From: an uncultured Acidobacteriia bacterium
GTDB taxonomy: Bacteria; Acidobacteriota; Terriglobia; Bryobacterales; Bryobacteraceae
NCBI GenBank assembly: GCA_903909435.1
Contig: CAIVVT010000050.1
Coordinates: forward strand, 112,440 to 176,439
Direction of reading: 5' to 3'
Length of the DNA: 64,000 nt
How positions within the stretch are numbered: position 1 is the stretch's first letter; each line of letters opens with the position of its first letter. This document shows positions 34,415 through 43,107 of this stretch, one piece after another. Both the position numbers and the translations under genes were made by a program. The notes under the pieces are model-generated. The model had not been told where the DNA came from, ran no database searches, and saw only the letters and a list, made by a program, of their open reading frames with translations.

Positions 34415-34535
34415 AATGTTTCCTCCAAGTGTTCTGACATTGCTCGTCAATCTCGGGATCTCGCGACCGAAATCGATATCATACAAGTTTGTGCATAATA
34501 CCTTAGCACTACAACCTGAGAATTCGAGCAAATAT

Positions 34536-34564
34536 ACGATATTGCAAGTAGTGATGTTAGTCAA
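34536..34564 (-). promoter_or_regulatory. Promoter for the PEP-CTERM gene
   Basis: On the minus strand TTGACT (34564-34559), a 17-base spacer and TATCGT (34541-34536), placed about 115 bases before the GTG start, in a region clearly richer in A/T than its surroundings. The rest of 34415-34853 shows no gene. Confidence 0.45.
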
Positions 34565-34853
34565 TTGAGCATTAGTACCAATTGTGCCGACGATTAGACG
34601 TTTTTCCGCAGTCAATGCATGGGAGCCATTACTCCTGGCCCATCTGTTGGAGACTTCGGCGTCTAACTGTCGGTTACTGGTGTTGCTTGCGGCAGTCGGT
34701 GGCGCTTGCTCGCTGGGGACTTGCCCGGAACCGTAATGCCCGTATTCTCGACGGACTCGGCTTGGTCCGCCTTAGAATCAGGCAGTAGGTGACGGGTGCA
34801 GCGCGTGAGGCCGCATCCGGTTTGAACCTCGGGCGGGTCGCGCCTTTGCGGTT

Positions 34854-36155
34854 TCAGGCCGCGAATTCCTCGGCTACTTCCATGGCGATGCGAGCCCACT
34901 CCCACAGCCGCTGCGGGTGGTACCGGACTGTAGAGATGTCTTTCATGATCAGCTCCACGTGGCAGCCTTGTGCCGCTTCCAGGAACTGACGCAGGTCCTC
35001 GCGGGCACGCTCGGGGTACCAGTTGTCATCGGCGAACACGGCTGGGTTGGGTTTGCGGCTGATCACGTAATCGGCGCCGACCTTGTCCACCAGTCGCGGC
35101 GTCCTGCACCACGGACTGGCAGAGATCTTGCGTAGGTTGGGAATGCGGCGCAGGATTTCCATCTTGCGGTCCAGCGGTTCGCAACAGCCGTAGTAAACGA
35201 GGCCCCAACGGGCCAGCCAGCGCAGATCATGCTCCACCGCGAATTCCCAGTGCATGGACGGGGAAACCTCAGAGAAGATTTGGGCGTTGGAACAGCCCCA
35301 CATGTTGTGAGGCTTGACGTAGCCCGGGTTGAAGTCCGTTCCCGGCAACGCGCTGGTGTACCCGTAGCCACCTGAACCGATACGAGTGTTGTTGCTGTCC
35401 AGAGACAGCAGATTCTGTTCAACGAACTGATCCAGTTCCGTCATCCAGGCATCGACCATGCGGTCCACCGCGGCGTGCACCAGGGCCGGCCGCTCGTGCA
35501 AGTCGATCATCGCTTCTTCGATGCCCCACCAGCGAATCAGGTAGTCCCAAGGCGTATACCAGATATGGGTCTGGCCGGTTTTCCGCACGGGCATTATGCC
35601 CGCGTAGACGTCGCTCATGGCTTGGAAGTGCAACTCGGTGGCATGCTGGTTGTGGGTCACCACCGGCATCCTGATCTTTTCCAGATCCTCGAAGTTGCGG
35701 ATCTGAACGTGAAAGTGCCGCGAGACAATGTCGCTGGCCTGGTCGGTGGCGACGGTATCGACGTCTTCGATGATCCCGAAATCCGTACTGTGAATCGCCA
35801 AAGGGCAATCCAGCCAATTGTTGACAACCATATCTCCGGGGAGGTGGCGCCATTGATAAAGCTTCCGGCGCAGTTCGGACTCCTGCTCTCTGCCCCACGG
35901 ATGTTGCGCGTGGAGCGTCAGTTCGCCGTCGCCGTCCAACTCATGCCAGCAGATCTCGTTGATCCACACCATGGGGCGTTCGGACTGCAGGTCGTTGAGT
36001 TTCTGCCACAGGCGCGCCTTCCCGGCGTGCACCGGCAGGGCAGCCACCTCGGCTAGCTCCGATGCAAGCGTGCGCAGGATCTCGCGATCACCGCCGCTGA
36101 GATCAATCTCCTCGGCGACGGGCCTGGGCGAGCGATGACTTGGGTCGTGCAGCAT
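34854..36155 (-). CDS. URO-D-fold protein of the sugar locus, function unknown
   Basis: The 433-residue protein resembles the uroporphyrinogen-decarboxylase/methyltransferase superfamily: HIWYTPWDYLIRWWGIEEAM, the SSNxR-like segment SLDSNNTRIG, MWGCSNAQIFSEVSPSMHWEF, and the late strand WGLVYYGCCEPLDRK, where Cys-Cys sits at the position of the zinc-binding Cys in methyltransferases. Last gene of the minus operon after the symporter and mutarotase; its ATG lies one base after the mutarotase stop codon. Two such proteins in two separate sugar clusters of one window suggests a sugar-linked role, possibly demethylation, but no reaction is known. Confidence 0.65.
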   Translation of the reverse strand: MLHDPSHRSPRPVAEEIDLSGGDREILRTLASELAEVAALPVHAGKARLWQKLNDLQSERPMVWINEICWHELDGDGELTLHAQHPWGREQESELRRKLYQWRHLPGDMVVNNWLDCPLAIHSTDFGIIEDVDTVATDQASDIVSRHFHVQIRNFEDLEKIRMPVVTHNQHATELHFQAMSDVYAGIMPVRKTGQTHIWYTPWDYLIRWWGIEEAMIDLHERPALVHAAVDRMVDAWMTELDQFVEQNLLSLDSNNTRIGSGGYGYTSALPGTDFNPGYVKPHNMWGCSNAQIFSEVSPSMHWEFAVEHDLRWLARWGLVYYGCCEPLDRKMEILRRIPNLRKISASPWCRTPRLVDKVGADYVISRKPNPAVFADDNWYPERAREDLRQFLEAAQGCHVELIMKDISTVRYHPQRLWEWARIAMEVAEEFAA

Positions 36156-36156
36156 A

Positions 36157-36564
36157 TCAGTCCTGGTGGAAAACCTCTTCCATTGGAGCCCACCATTCGC
36201 CCGGTTTGCGGTCGGGCAGAGGTTGCTGGCAGGGATCGGTGAGTTTCCACCACTCCTTCACTTTCGGGTTTTCGGCTAGCTTGCGCATGTCAGACGAGTA
36301 GTCCTGGCCGGCGTATTCGAGATAGCTGAACAGATACAGATTGCCGTCCGGCAGCCTTCGCAGATAGATGGAGTAATTGCGGATGTTGGCGTTGTGGACG
36401 GCCTTTGCCACCTCGGGCCACACGGCCTTATGCAGGCGCCTGTACTCGGCTTCTTTCTCGTTCCGCAGGCTAATGATGCTGCCGAAGCGCTGCGCGTGGC
36501 GGGGCGGAGTCGAGCAGGAAGTCAGCGTGAAAAGCAAAGCGGCAATCAACAGCAGCCGGCGCAT
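36157..36564 (-). CDS. Lipoprotein with L-rhamnose mutarotase (RhaM-like) domain
   Basis: The 135-residue product has a lipoprotein signal peptide (MRRLLLIAALLFTLTSC, lipobox L-T-S-C) and then the RhaM fold: GSIISLRNEKEAEYRRLH (proton-transfer His), WPEVAKAVHNANIRNYSIYLRR, LFSYLEYAG and WWKLTDPCQQPLP. Known RhaM enzymes are cytoplasmic homodimers of about 104 residues interconverting rhamnose (or fucose) anomers; an envelope-anchored copy is unusual. It sits between the symporter and the URO-D-like gene, so it may supply the anomer the transporter prefers. Upstream in-frame ATG at 36681 would lie in the symporter gene and remove the signal peptide. Confidence 0.8.
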   Translation of the reverse strand: MRRLLLIAALLFTLTSCSTPPRHAQRFGSIISLRNEKEAEYRRLHKAVWPEVAKAVHNANIRNYSIYLRRLPDGNLYLFSYLEYAGQDYSSDMRKLAENPKVKEWWKLTDPCQQPLPDRKPGEWWAPMEEVFHQD

Positions 36565-36574
36565 GGATATAACC

Positions 36575-38314
36575 TCACGAGAACACGACGTACAATATGA
36601 CCAAAGTTGCAGCAACCGCGGCGGCAACCATCCGGTAGCTGCCGGCGGCGCGCAGGGGTGCACGCCAATCATCCCAAACAAGTTCCCGGGCTTCGTCCTT
36701 TAAGGGCTCGGGATAACGCAGGGAGGCGGCGACAAGAACGGCACAGCACACCAGCAGCAGACAGAATGCTGTAAGCATGAAGTCCTTCACCGCGATGCGA
36801 TAAATGGCATCGAACAGTTCCCGCGCTCCCGGAACCCCATGATTAGACAACCAGCGGCCCGTCGAACGTCCGAAGAAATCGAGCGCGAACATTGTGGCCC
36901 CGAGCAATCCACCCGTAACGAGTGTGATGTACGCCCCCCGGCCGGAGGCTCGCTTCCAAAAGACGCCCAGGAGGAACACCGCCGTGATCGGGGGCGAAAT
37001 GTAGGAGATAAGCCGTGCCAAGCCATCGTAGATCGTACTGTAATGGCTGAACAACGGCGACCACAGGATCGCCAGCATCGTTGCGACCACGGTGGTGATC
37101 TTGCCAACGATGACCAGTCCGTGGTCTGTCGTGCCTGGGCGCAAGCGTTTGAAGATGTCGTAGGCAAACAGGGTCGCCGTCGAGTTCAAAGCCGCAGAGC
37201 AGGTCTGCATCGCCGCGGCCAGCATGGCGGCGGTCACCAATCCCTTCAAGCCGGCCGGCAGGAGGCGCGTAATCATGAACGTGTAGGTATCGGCCGCGAC
37301 AAGCGGGGCGCTGCCGCCGAAAGCGCCCTTCTGCACCAGTGCGACACAGATGGTGCCCGGGAGCACGAAGAAGAACACAGGCAGGATCTTCAGGAATGAG
37401 CAGAACAGCGGGCCGAGCCGCGCCTGGGTCTCGTCACGCGCCGCCATTACCCGCTGCACGATGGTCTGGTCGGCGCACCAGTACCAGATTCCGATGACCG
37501 GATAGCCGAGCAGGATCGAATACCAGGGCAGCCCGGACAGGTCCGATGCGTCCCGGCTCATACTCAGGAAGTTCGCCGTTGAGGCCGGAATATCCGGCGC
37601 GGTTCCGGCCAGCGGGTGGACATGCGTGGCCAGGATGGACGCCATCTGCCCCCAACCGCCGATCTTGATCCAGGCGGCAGCCGTGATAACCACCGCGCCG
37701 ACCAGCAAAAGCACGGTCTGGATACTCTCCGTCCATACCACCGCGAGCAGGCCGCCCAGCATGGTGTAGAGGCCGGTCAGCAGGCCCAGGGCAATGATAA
37801 AGAACAACAGCGAGTCGAGCCCCAGAATGGTCGCTCCCGGGCGTAAGCCGAGGATGCCGCGCAGCACCCAGGCGGCCGTGTAGAGCGCGATTCCAATGTG
37901 GATGACGATAGCTGAAAACAGGCTGATCACCGATAGGATGTCCCGGCATTTTCGATTGAACCGCCGCTCCAAGAAGTCGGGCAGCGTCGGCACGCGCGAG
38001 CGCAGGTACAATGGCGCGAAGAACAGGGAAAGCAGGATCAGCGTGAACCCGGCCATCCATTCGAAGTTGCCGAACACCAGTCCGTATTTATAGGCCGCTT
38101 CAGCCAGGCTCACCAAGTGCACCGTGGAGATGTTCGCCGCGAACATGGAGAGCCCGATGATGGGCCATGTCAGGGAATTTCCTGCAAGGAAGTACTGGCT
38201 CCCTTCCCCGCGCCCGCGACGGCTCACGAAACCGGCATAGCATCCCAAAGCGACGACGCCGGCCAGGTACAACCCGATGATGGCTAGATCCAACTGGCCG
38301 ATTGCGAGGTTCAT
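36575..38314 (-). CDS. Sodium:solute symporter (SSS/SGLT family)
   Basis: The 579-residue protein has about 13-14 membrane segments and the family pattern: GSQYFLAGNSLTWPIIGLSMFAANIS (across segment 2), LPDFLERRFN, GYPVIGIWYWCADQTIVQRVMAARDE (the classical SGLT signature region), AAMLAAAMQTCSAALNSTATLF and RLISYISPPITAVFLLGVFWKR. SGLT-type members import sugars with Na+. It starts 4 bases after the fucosidase stop and is followed by the mutarotase lipoprotein, so its substrate is probably L-fucose or L-rhamnose. Confidence 0.9.
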   Translation of the reverse strand: MNLAIGQLDLAIIGLYLAGVVALGCYAGFVSRRGRGEGSQYFLAGNSLTWPIIGLSMFAANISTVHLVSLAEAAYKYGLVFGNFEWMAGFTLILLSLFFAPLYLRSRVPTLPDFLERRFNRKCRDILSVISLFSAIVIHIGIALYTAAWVLRGILGLRPGATILGLDSLLFFIIALGLLTGLYTMLGGLLAVVWTESIQTVLLLVGAVVITAAAWIKIGGWGQMASILATHVHPLAGTAPDIPASTANFLSMSRDASDLSGLPWYSILLGYPVIGIWYWCADQTIVQRVMAARDETQARLGPLFCSFLKILPVFFFVLPGTICVALVQKGAFGGSAPLVAADTYTFMITRLLPAGLKGLVTAAMLAAAMQTCSAALNSTATLFAYDIFKRLRPGTTDHGLVIVGKITTVVATMLAILWSPLFSHYSTIYDGLARLISYISPPITAVFLLGVFWKRASGRGAYITLVTGGLLGATMFALDFFGRSTGRWLSNHGVPGARELFDAIYRIAVKDFMLTAFCLLLVCCAVLVAASLRYPEPLKDEARELVWDDWRAPLRAAGSYRMVAAAVAATLVILYVVFS

Positions 38315-38318
38315 CGCA

Positions 38319-39866
38319 TCAGTTCCCTATTGCGCCTTCGATGCGCAGAACGTGCGCGTGATGGCATGGACGCGTCGGCGGTAACTCGACCACCAGCCCG
38401 CCTGGCTCCCGGGTGAACGTCAATGCCCCGGACGCGCCCGGCATGTGCACGGAACTCACCGTCGCTCCGGCCAGCGACCTAATCGTCAAGTTGCCCGACT
38501 GCGGCCAGCCCAGAGCAATGGCGTAGAGCACCCGCCCGCGGGTCGTGAACCGGATATCGGCGGCCGTGTAGCGCTGCTTGTCCTCATTGAAGTGTCCACC
38601 AGTCATCTGTGGCGCGCCTTCCCCAAACACTCTCCACGGACGAGTCCCGTAGATTGCTTCCCCGTTCAAGTGGATCCACTCCGCCAGTTCCGCGGCGATC
38701 TTCTCCTGCGGTGCGTCAAGCGTGCCGTCGGAGCGCAACGGGAAATTCAGCAGAAGATTGCCGTTCTTGCTGACGATGTCGGCCAGCAGTCGAACCACCT
38801 GCGTGGTCGTCTTGTATTCGATGCCCCGCTTGTAATACCAGTCGCCTACGCACGTGTCTGTCTGCCACGGTTCGGCCTTGATGCCATCCTGGACTCCCCG
38901 CTCCAAGTCTTCGACGCACGAGCCGGGCGCAAATTCGCCGCCGTCCTTGGAATACCAGCCACCACCAGGAATCTCGGACTTGGGGTTGAACTTACAGTTG
39001 TAGACCGCCTCGAGTTTACCCCCGTGCCGGCTCTGGTCCGAGTTGTAGAAATGTGCGAGCAATTTGCGGCCGTAATCACCGAAAGGCAGGCTGCCGTCGC
39101 TATACAGCAGATCGGGTTGGTAGCTGTCTACCAGGTCCTTGATCCGATTGAACCACTCCTGTTTATAAGCGTCGGGAGTGTTGGCGGCGTACCAACCCTC
39201 CACCGCTTTCTCGTTGCCGGAATGATAGAGTTCGGCGAAGTCCGGGTTCACTCCGTCGTACGGTACGCCGGCTTTAGATCCCAGCATGTCGGCACCTTTG
39301 GAAACTCCGAACCAACCCCAACTCGCCCCCAGATGCTCCGTCACGCCGAAGCGCAATCCGCGCTGAGCGGCGGCGGCGCGCCATAACCCGACGACGTCCT
39401 TCTTCGGCCCCATGTTGACAGAGTTCCAGCGATGGAAGCGCGAGTTCCAGCAATCGATATTGTCGTGGTGCTGCGCGATGACACAGAAGTAGCGTGCGCC
39501 TGCCTGCTGGTAAAGCCGCATGAGGCGCTGCGGGTCCCAGTTCTCGCCCTTCCAGAGCGGCACGATGTCCTTGTAGCCGTGCTTCGATGGATGGCCCCAA
39601 GTTTCCAGGTGGTGCTTGTACTGGGCGTGCCCCTCAATGTAGAGGTTGCGAGCGTACCAGTCCCCTTGTTCCGGCACGCACTCCGGCCCCCAAACGGACC
39701 AGATCCCGAGCTTCGCATCACGAAACCAGTCGGGACACCGGTATCTCTTGAGGGATGGCCAATCCGGGGTGAAAGGACCTTTGGTGACGGTCCCCTCCGC
39801 GCTCAACGCACTCGACGCCGCGGCTCCTGCCGCCATTGCCAGCCATCTCCGCCGGTCGCACTGCAT
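38319..39866 (-). CDS. Tat-exported alpha-L-fucosidase (GH29)
   Basis: The 515-residue protein has a Tat-like signal (CDRRRWLAMAAGAAASSALSA) and the GH29 barrel: WFRDAKLGIWSVWGPECVPEQGDWYARN (early, residues 47-74), ARYFCVIAQHHDN, LRFGVTEHLGASWGW, and YQPDLLYSDGSLPFG with D257 at the nucleophile position. The later SKNGNLLLNFPLRSDG is typical, and a C-terminal beta domain follows. It would release L-fucose from glycans outside the cytoplasm. First gene of the minus operon, sharing a divergent promoter region with the RraA-like gene. Confidence 0.9.
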   Translation of the reverse strand: MQCDRRRWLAMAAGAAASSALSAEGTVTKGPFTPDWPSLKRYRCPDWFRDAKLGIWSVWGPECVPEQGDWYARNLYIEGHAQYKHHLETWGHPSKHGYKDIVPLWKGENWDPQRLMRLYQQAGARYFCVIAQHHDNIDCWNSRFHRWNSVNMGPKKDVVGLWRAAAAQRGLRFGVTEHLGASWGWFGVSKGADMLGSKAGVPYDGVNPDFAELYHSGNEKAVEGWYAANTPDAYKQEWFNRIKDLVDSYQPDLLYSDGSLPFGDYGRKLLAHFYNSDQSRHGGKLEAVYNCKFNPKSEIPGGGWYSKDGGEFAPGSCVEDLERGVQDGIKAEPWQTDTCVGDWYYKRGIEYKTTTQVVRLLADIVSKNGNLLLNFPLRSDGTLDAPQEKIAAELAEWIHLNGEAIYGTRPWRVFGEGAPQMTGGHFNEDKQRYTAADIRFTTRGRVLYAIALGWPQSGNLTIRSLAGATVSSVHMPGASGALTFTREPGGLVVELPPTRPCHHAHVLRIEGAIGN

Positions 39867-39934
39867 ACTAAGTTACCTGCCTCGATTTCCCTGACTAAAT
39901 CAAGCAATTGGCCGTTTCGAGCAGCACACAAGTT

Positions 39935-39975
39935 AACGATTAAGACTTGAACTTAAACGATTGAGACATTATCAT
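39935..39975 (+). promoter_or_regulatory. Divergent promoter with tandem operator candidates (LacI type)
   Basis: Two near-identical 12-mers, AACGATTAAGAC (39935-39946) and AACGATTGAGAC (39956-39967), lie exactly 21 bp apart. The second falls within the spacer of a promoter TTGAAC (39947-39952), 17 bases, TATCAT (39970-39975) reading toward the RraA-like gene. The first is a TTAA-CGA-TTAA imperfect palindrome. A LacI regulator is encoded in the downstream operon and is the obvious candidate binder, also controlling the divergent fucosidase operon. Confidence 0.6.
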
Positions 39976-40029
39976 GGGCCGTGAATCCTGTCAATTCAAT
40001 TGACCGCCCCGGTAAGCGAGGAACCGTCG

Positions 40030-40695
40030 ATGAATACGCCTGACGAACTGAATTTGATCCAGCGCCTGGCCAACATCCCCTACACGGGCGCGCTGAGCGA
40101 TATCCTCGACGAACGTGGGTTTCGCAATCAGGTTCTGCCACCCGAAATCCAATCGCTGGAGCCGGGAACGACGCTGGCCGGACGCGCCCTCACCATCCTC
40201 GGCGAGCCATCCTTGAATATGGATCCGGAGACGATCTTTCTGCCGTTCCTGAGGATGCTGGGGGACGTCCGTCCCGGCGACGTACTCGTGAGTGAACCGC
40301 GGGACAGCGCCGCCGCCCACCTCGGCGAGCTCTCCAGCGAAACGGCGAAATTCCGCGGCGCTCGAGGTGCCGTGATTGATGGCGGGGCCCGCGATACGGA
40401 TTACATCCGGAAACTCGGATTCCCATTGTTCGCACGCTACAAAACGCCTCGCGATATTGCCGGCCGCTGGAGGTTGGTGGACTACAACGTGCCAATCAAG
40501 ATTGGCGCCGTCCACATCAACCCCGGGGACTTTATCCTGGGCGACCAAGACGGTGTGATCGTGATCCCGCGAGCCGAAGCCGAAGAGGTGATCACCCTGG
40601 CTGAGCAAGTCGTGGCGACGGAGAACCAGGTGCGCAAAGCGATCCTCGAAGGCGTCCACCCGGTGGATGCTTTCAACCAGTTCGGGCGGTTCTAG
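40030..40695 (+). CDS. RraA-like aldolase/decarboxylase family protein
   Basis: The 221-residue soluble protein has the RraA/HMG-aldolase fold: YTGALSDILDERGF at the N-terminus, AGRALTI, LGELSSETAKFRGARGAVIDGGARD containing the GxxxxxxAxxxGxxGxVIDGxxRD-type active-site motif with Arg and Asp, and PGDFILGDQDGVIVIP. Members in sugar loci cleave 2-keto-3-deoxy acids or oxaloacetate with a divalent metal. GAGGA precedes the ATG at 40030. It could take the last aldolase step of a fucose or rhamnose route, though its dehydrogenases and dehydratases are not in the window. Confidence 0.85.
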   Translation: MNTPDELNLIQRLANIPYTGALSDILDERGFRNQVLPPEIQSLEPGTTLAGRALTILGEPSLNMDPETIFLPFLRMLGDVRPGDVLVSEPRDSAAAHLGELSSETAKFRGARGAVIDGGARDTDYIRKLGFPLFARYKTPRDIAGRWRLVDYNVPIKIGAVHINPGDFILGDQDGVIVIPRAEAEEVITLAEQVVATENQVRKAILEGVHPVDAFNQFGRF

Positions 40696-40868
40696 ATGCG
40701 CATTGCCTCGGCAACTGACCCGTGCTTGGTCGCCGCACCCGGCCGCCCGTCTTGCCAACGTCGAGCTTGGCTAGTGCTATATTTCAGGACCTTCGAACCC
40801 GTAGGTCCGGCTTGCCTCCCGATTCCGATTGGACCGGTGAGCGAGCCACAGAAAAGGAGGCCATCGAG

Positions 40869-43094
40869 ATGAATTCCAAACCTGAATCCGCCCTCAATCG
40901 CCGCGAGTTCGCAGCGCGATTAACGGCGCTCTCGCTTCCGTTGGGAGGTGTACTAAGCGCGAATCCGGCTGCACTCGCAGTTCCTGCCGACGCAGCGCAA
41001 GCCCTTGCGCCGCCGGCTCTCGACAACCAGTACCGGGGCTACATCGTGGACCACCACTCGCCCGACCCTCCCGCGCTCACGTACGCGAAGTTCGATCCCG
41101 AGCAGTGGCTGCGCATGTACGATACGTCTCAACTCGACCACGTCTGGGTGTTCTGTAAAGGCCATCACGGCGAGGCTTATTACCCGACCAGGACCGGCCA
41201 CATGCAGCCGGGGCTGAAGACCGATTTCGTGAAGGCGGCCGCCGATGGATTAAGGCGTCGCGGTATGGCGTTCCATGCTTATTACTGCATCGGCTTCGAC
41301 GATTGGGCGCCAATGCACCACCCGGATTGGGCCAACATCACCGAAGACGGAAAGCCGCGCCGCGTCGAGCATCCGATCGCGCAGTGGCACTGGACCTGCC
41401 TGAACACGCCGTACCGGAAATACGTGCTCGGCCAGCTCGCGGAAATCGTGGAGGGCTATAAACCGGACGGGTTCTTCCTCGACATCATGGGCCAGCCCCT
41501 GTGCTATTGCCCAGGGTGCGCCAAGCTCTACCAGGCGCGCTACGGGCATGCCATCCCGCGGGGCGATGAGGCCGTGCGGTTGTGGCGGGAGACCGACGAG
41601 TTCCTCTATCAGACGACTCAACTGAGCATGATCCGCGAGATCGTGCAGTTGGTACGGTCCATGGGGTCCAAGGCGGCCATCACGCTAAACGGCGGCCACA
41701 TCGACTTCCGCAAAGAGGTGCTGGACCTGCTCGACTACACCTTCGCCGAGCCCTTTGCCGGCAATTACCTGTCCGCGATGTTTGCGCGCGGCACCGGCAA
41801 GCTTCCCCAGATCGGTCCGGGCAACGTCGCGAAGGTCTACGACCCATCGCCGGTGTCGATCTTTCAGGCGCAGGCGGCGATGATCGCTGCGCAAAACTGC
41901 CGCCCGTTTATGTACTCGGAGACGATGAACCAGGACGGCGTTTTGGATCCGCTCTGGTTCCGGACGATGGGACGCGCATTCCACGATATCGCCGAGATCC
42001 AGCCGCACCTCAGACAGCGCGACCCGGTGCCGTGCGTCGCAATCGTGTACAGCGAGAAGACTCGTTTCCACGACCGAGCGGACCTCAGGGGCTTGAAGAC
42101 TCGTGACCAGTCGTCCTACTTCGACCACAGATCCGCCTTGCGAGGCGCAATGGAAGCGGGCGTTCAATCGCAGTTTCCCTGCGACATTCTCCCCGACTGC
42201 AAACTGACTGACGACCTGCTGCGCCCCTATCAGGCGCTGGTGCTGCCGGAAGTGACTTGCCTCTCACCAGCCGAGACCAACGTCATCGAGAAGTGGGTTC
42301 ACTCGGGTGGACTTCTGGTTGCCACCGGACTGACGAGCACACTCGATGCGGACGGGGTGAAGCTGTCAAACTTCTCGTTGGCGAACCTCCTGGGCTGCGA
42401 CTACGTGACCGTCGAAGACCGCTATCTGGCCAATCGCTGGGGCAGCTATTTGCAGCGCGGCGCCGATCCGCTCTGGAAGAACCTGCCCGACACCAGCCTG
42501 GTCGTGGAGGCTCCGTTTATCGAAGTGCAGCCGCACCCCGGGACTGAGGTTCTGGCGACACACATCCTGCCTGCGGTCCTGTGGCACGAGGACAAGGACC
42601 ACGACGACCAGGCCTGGGTCAACTGGGAGCCGCCACCGCCCGGACAGCCGTCGAACCATCCAGCCGTGTTGCGAAATAGACTGGGCAAGGGACAAGTGAT
42701 CTACGCCACTTTCGACCTGTTCGGCATGACCGATCGAAAGTTCCTCTGGCCGGGCGACTTGCTGCGCGAGGTATTGCTGTCAGCGCTGCCGCAGCCACCG
42801 CTGCGGGTGGAACTCAAACACGGGCAAGCCGCTTTGGGCACCACCTTTTACAAAAAGCAGAAGGAAGCGTCGCTCGTGGTGCACCAGGTGAATCGCGCGG
42901 TGGATCAACTGAATGGGAGAGCTCCAGACGCCGAGGGTGGAACGCTGCAAATCGACGAATCCTGTTTCCGCGTTCGCCGCTGCCGGCAGGTATTTCCGCA
43001 ACTGCGCGACCTACCGCTGCAGCGAACAGCCCACGGGACGAGCATCATCATGCCGCCGGTTCAGGTTCACACTGTAGTGGTGATCGAGGGTTAG
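40869..43094 (+). CDS. Tat-exported glycoside hydrolase-like protein (fucosidase-type barrel plus beta-galactosidase trimerisation domain)
   Basis: The 741-residue product begins with a Tat signal (LNRREFAARLTALSLPLGG). Residues about 50-400 form a GH-A/GH29-like barrel (YAKFDPEQWLRMYDTSQLDHVWVF, GMAFHAYYCIGFDDW, KPDGFFLDIMGQPLCYCPGC; each shown from a separate strand). Residues about 400-640 match the GH42M trimerisation/GATase-like domain (YQALVLPEVTCLSP, EKWVHSGGLLVATG, RLGKGQVIYATFDLFG). This order is known from GH151-type alpha-L-fucosidases and GH42 enzymes. AGGAGG-like AAGGAGG lies ten bases before ATG 40869. The D in FLDIMG is a plausible catalytic acid. Exact specificity is open. Confidence 0.7.
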   Translation: MNSKPESALNRREFAARLTALSLPLGGVLSANPAALAVPADAAQALAPPALDNQYRGYIVDHHSPDPPALTYAKFDPEQWLRMYDTSQLDHVWVFCKGHHGEAYYPTRTGHMQPGLKTDFVKAAADGLRRRGMAFHAYYCIGFDDWAPMHHPDWANITEDGKPRRVEHPIAQWHWTCLNTPYRKYVLGQLAEIVEGYKPDGFFLDIMGQPLCYCPGCAKLYQARYGHAIPRGDEAVRLWRETDEFLYQTTQLSMIREIVQLVRSMGSKAAITLNGGHIDFRKEVLDLLDYTFAEPFAGNYLSAMFARGTGKLPQIGPGNVAKVYDPSPVSIFQAQAAMIAAQNCRPFMYSETMNQDGVLDPLWFRTMGRAFHDIAEIQPHLRQRDPVPCVAIVYSEKTRFHDRADLRGLKTRDQSSYFDHRSALRGAMEAGVQSQFPCDILPDCKLTDDLLRPYQALVLPEVTCLSPAETNVIEKWVHSGGLLVATGLTSTLDADGVKLSNFSLANLLGCDYVTVEDRYLANRWGSYLQRGADPLWKNLPDTSLVVEAPFIEVQPHPGTEVLATHILPAVLWHEDKDHDDQAWVNWEPPPPGQPSNHPAVLRNRLGKGQVIYATFDLFGMTDRKFLWPGDLLREVLLSALPQPPLRVELKHGQAALGTTFYKKQKEASLVVHQVNRAVDQLNGRAPDAEGGTLQIDESCFRVRRCRQVFPQLRDLPLQRTAHGTSIIMPPVQVHTVVVIEG

Positions 43095-43107
43095 CCGAAA
43101 GGCGTGC

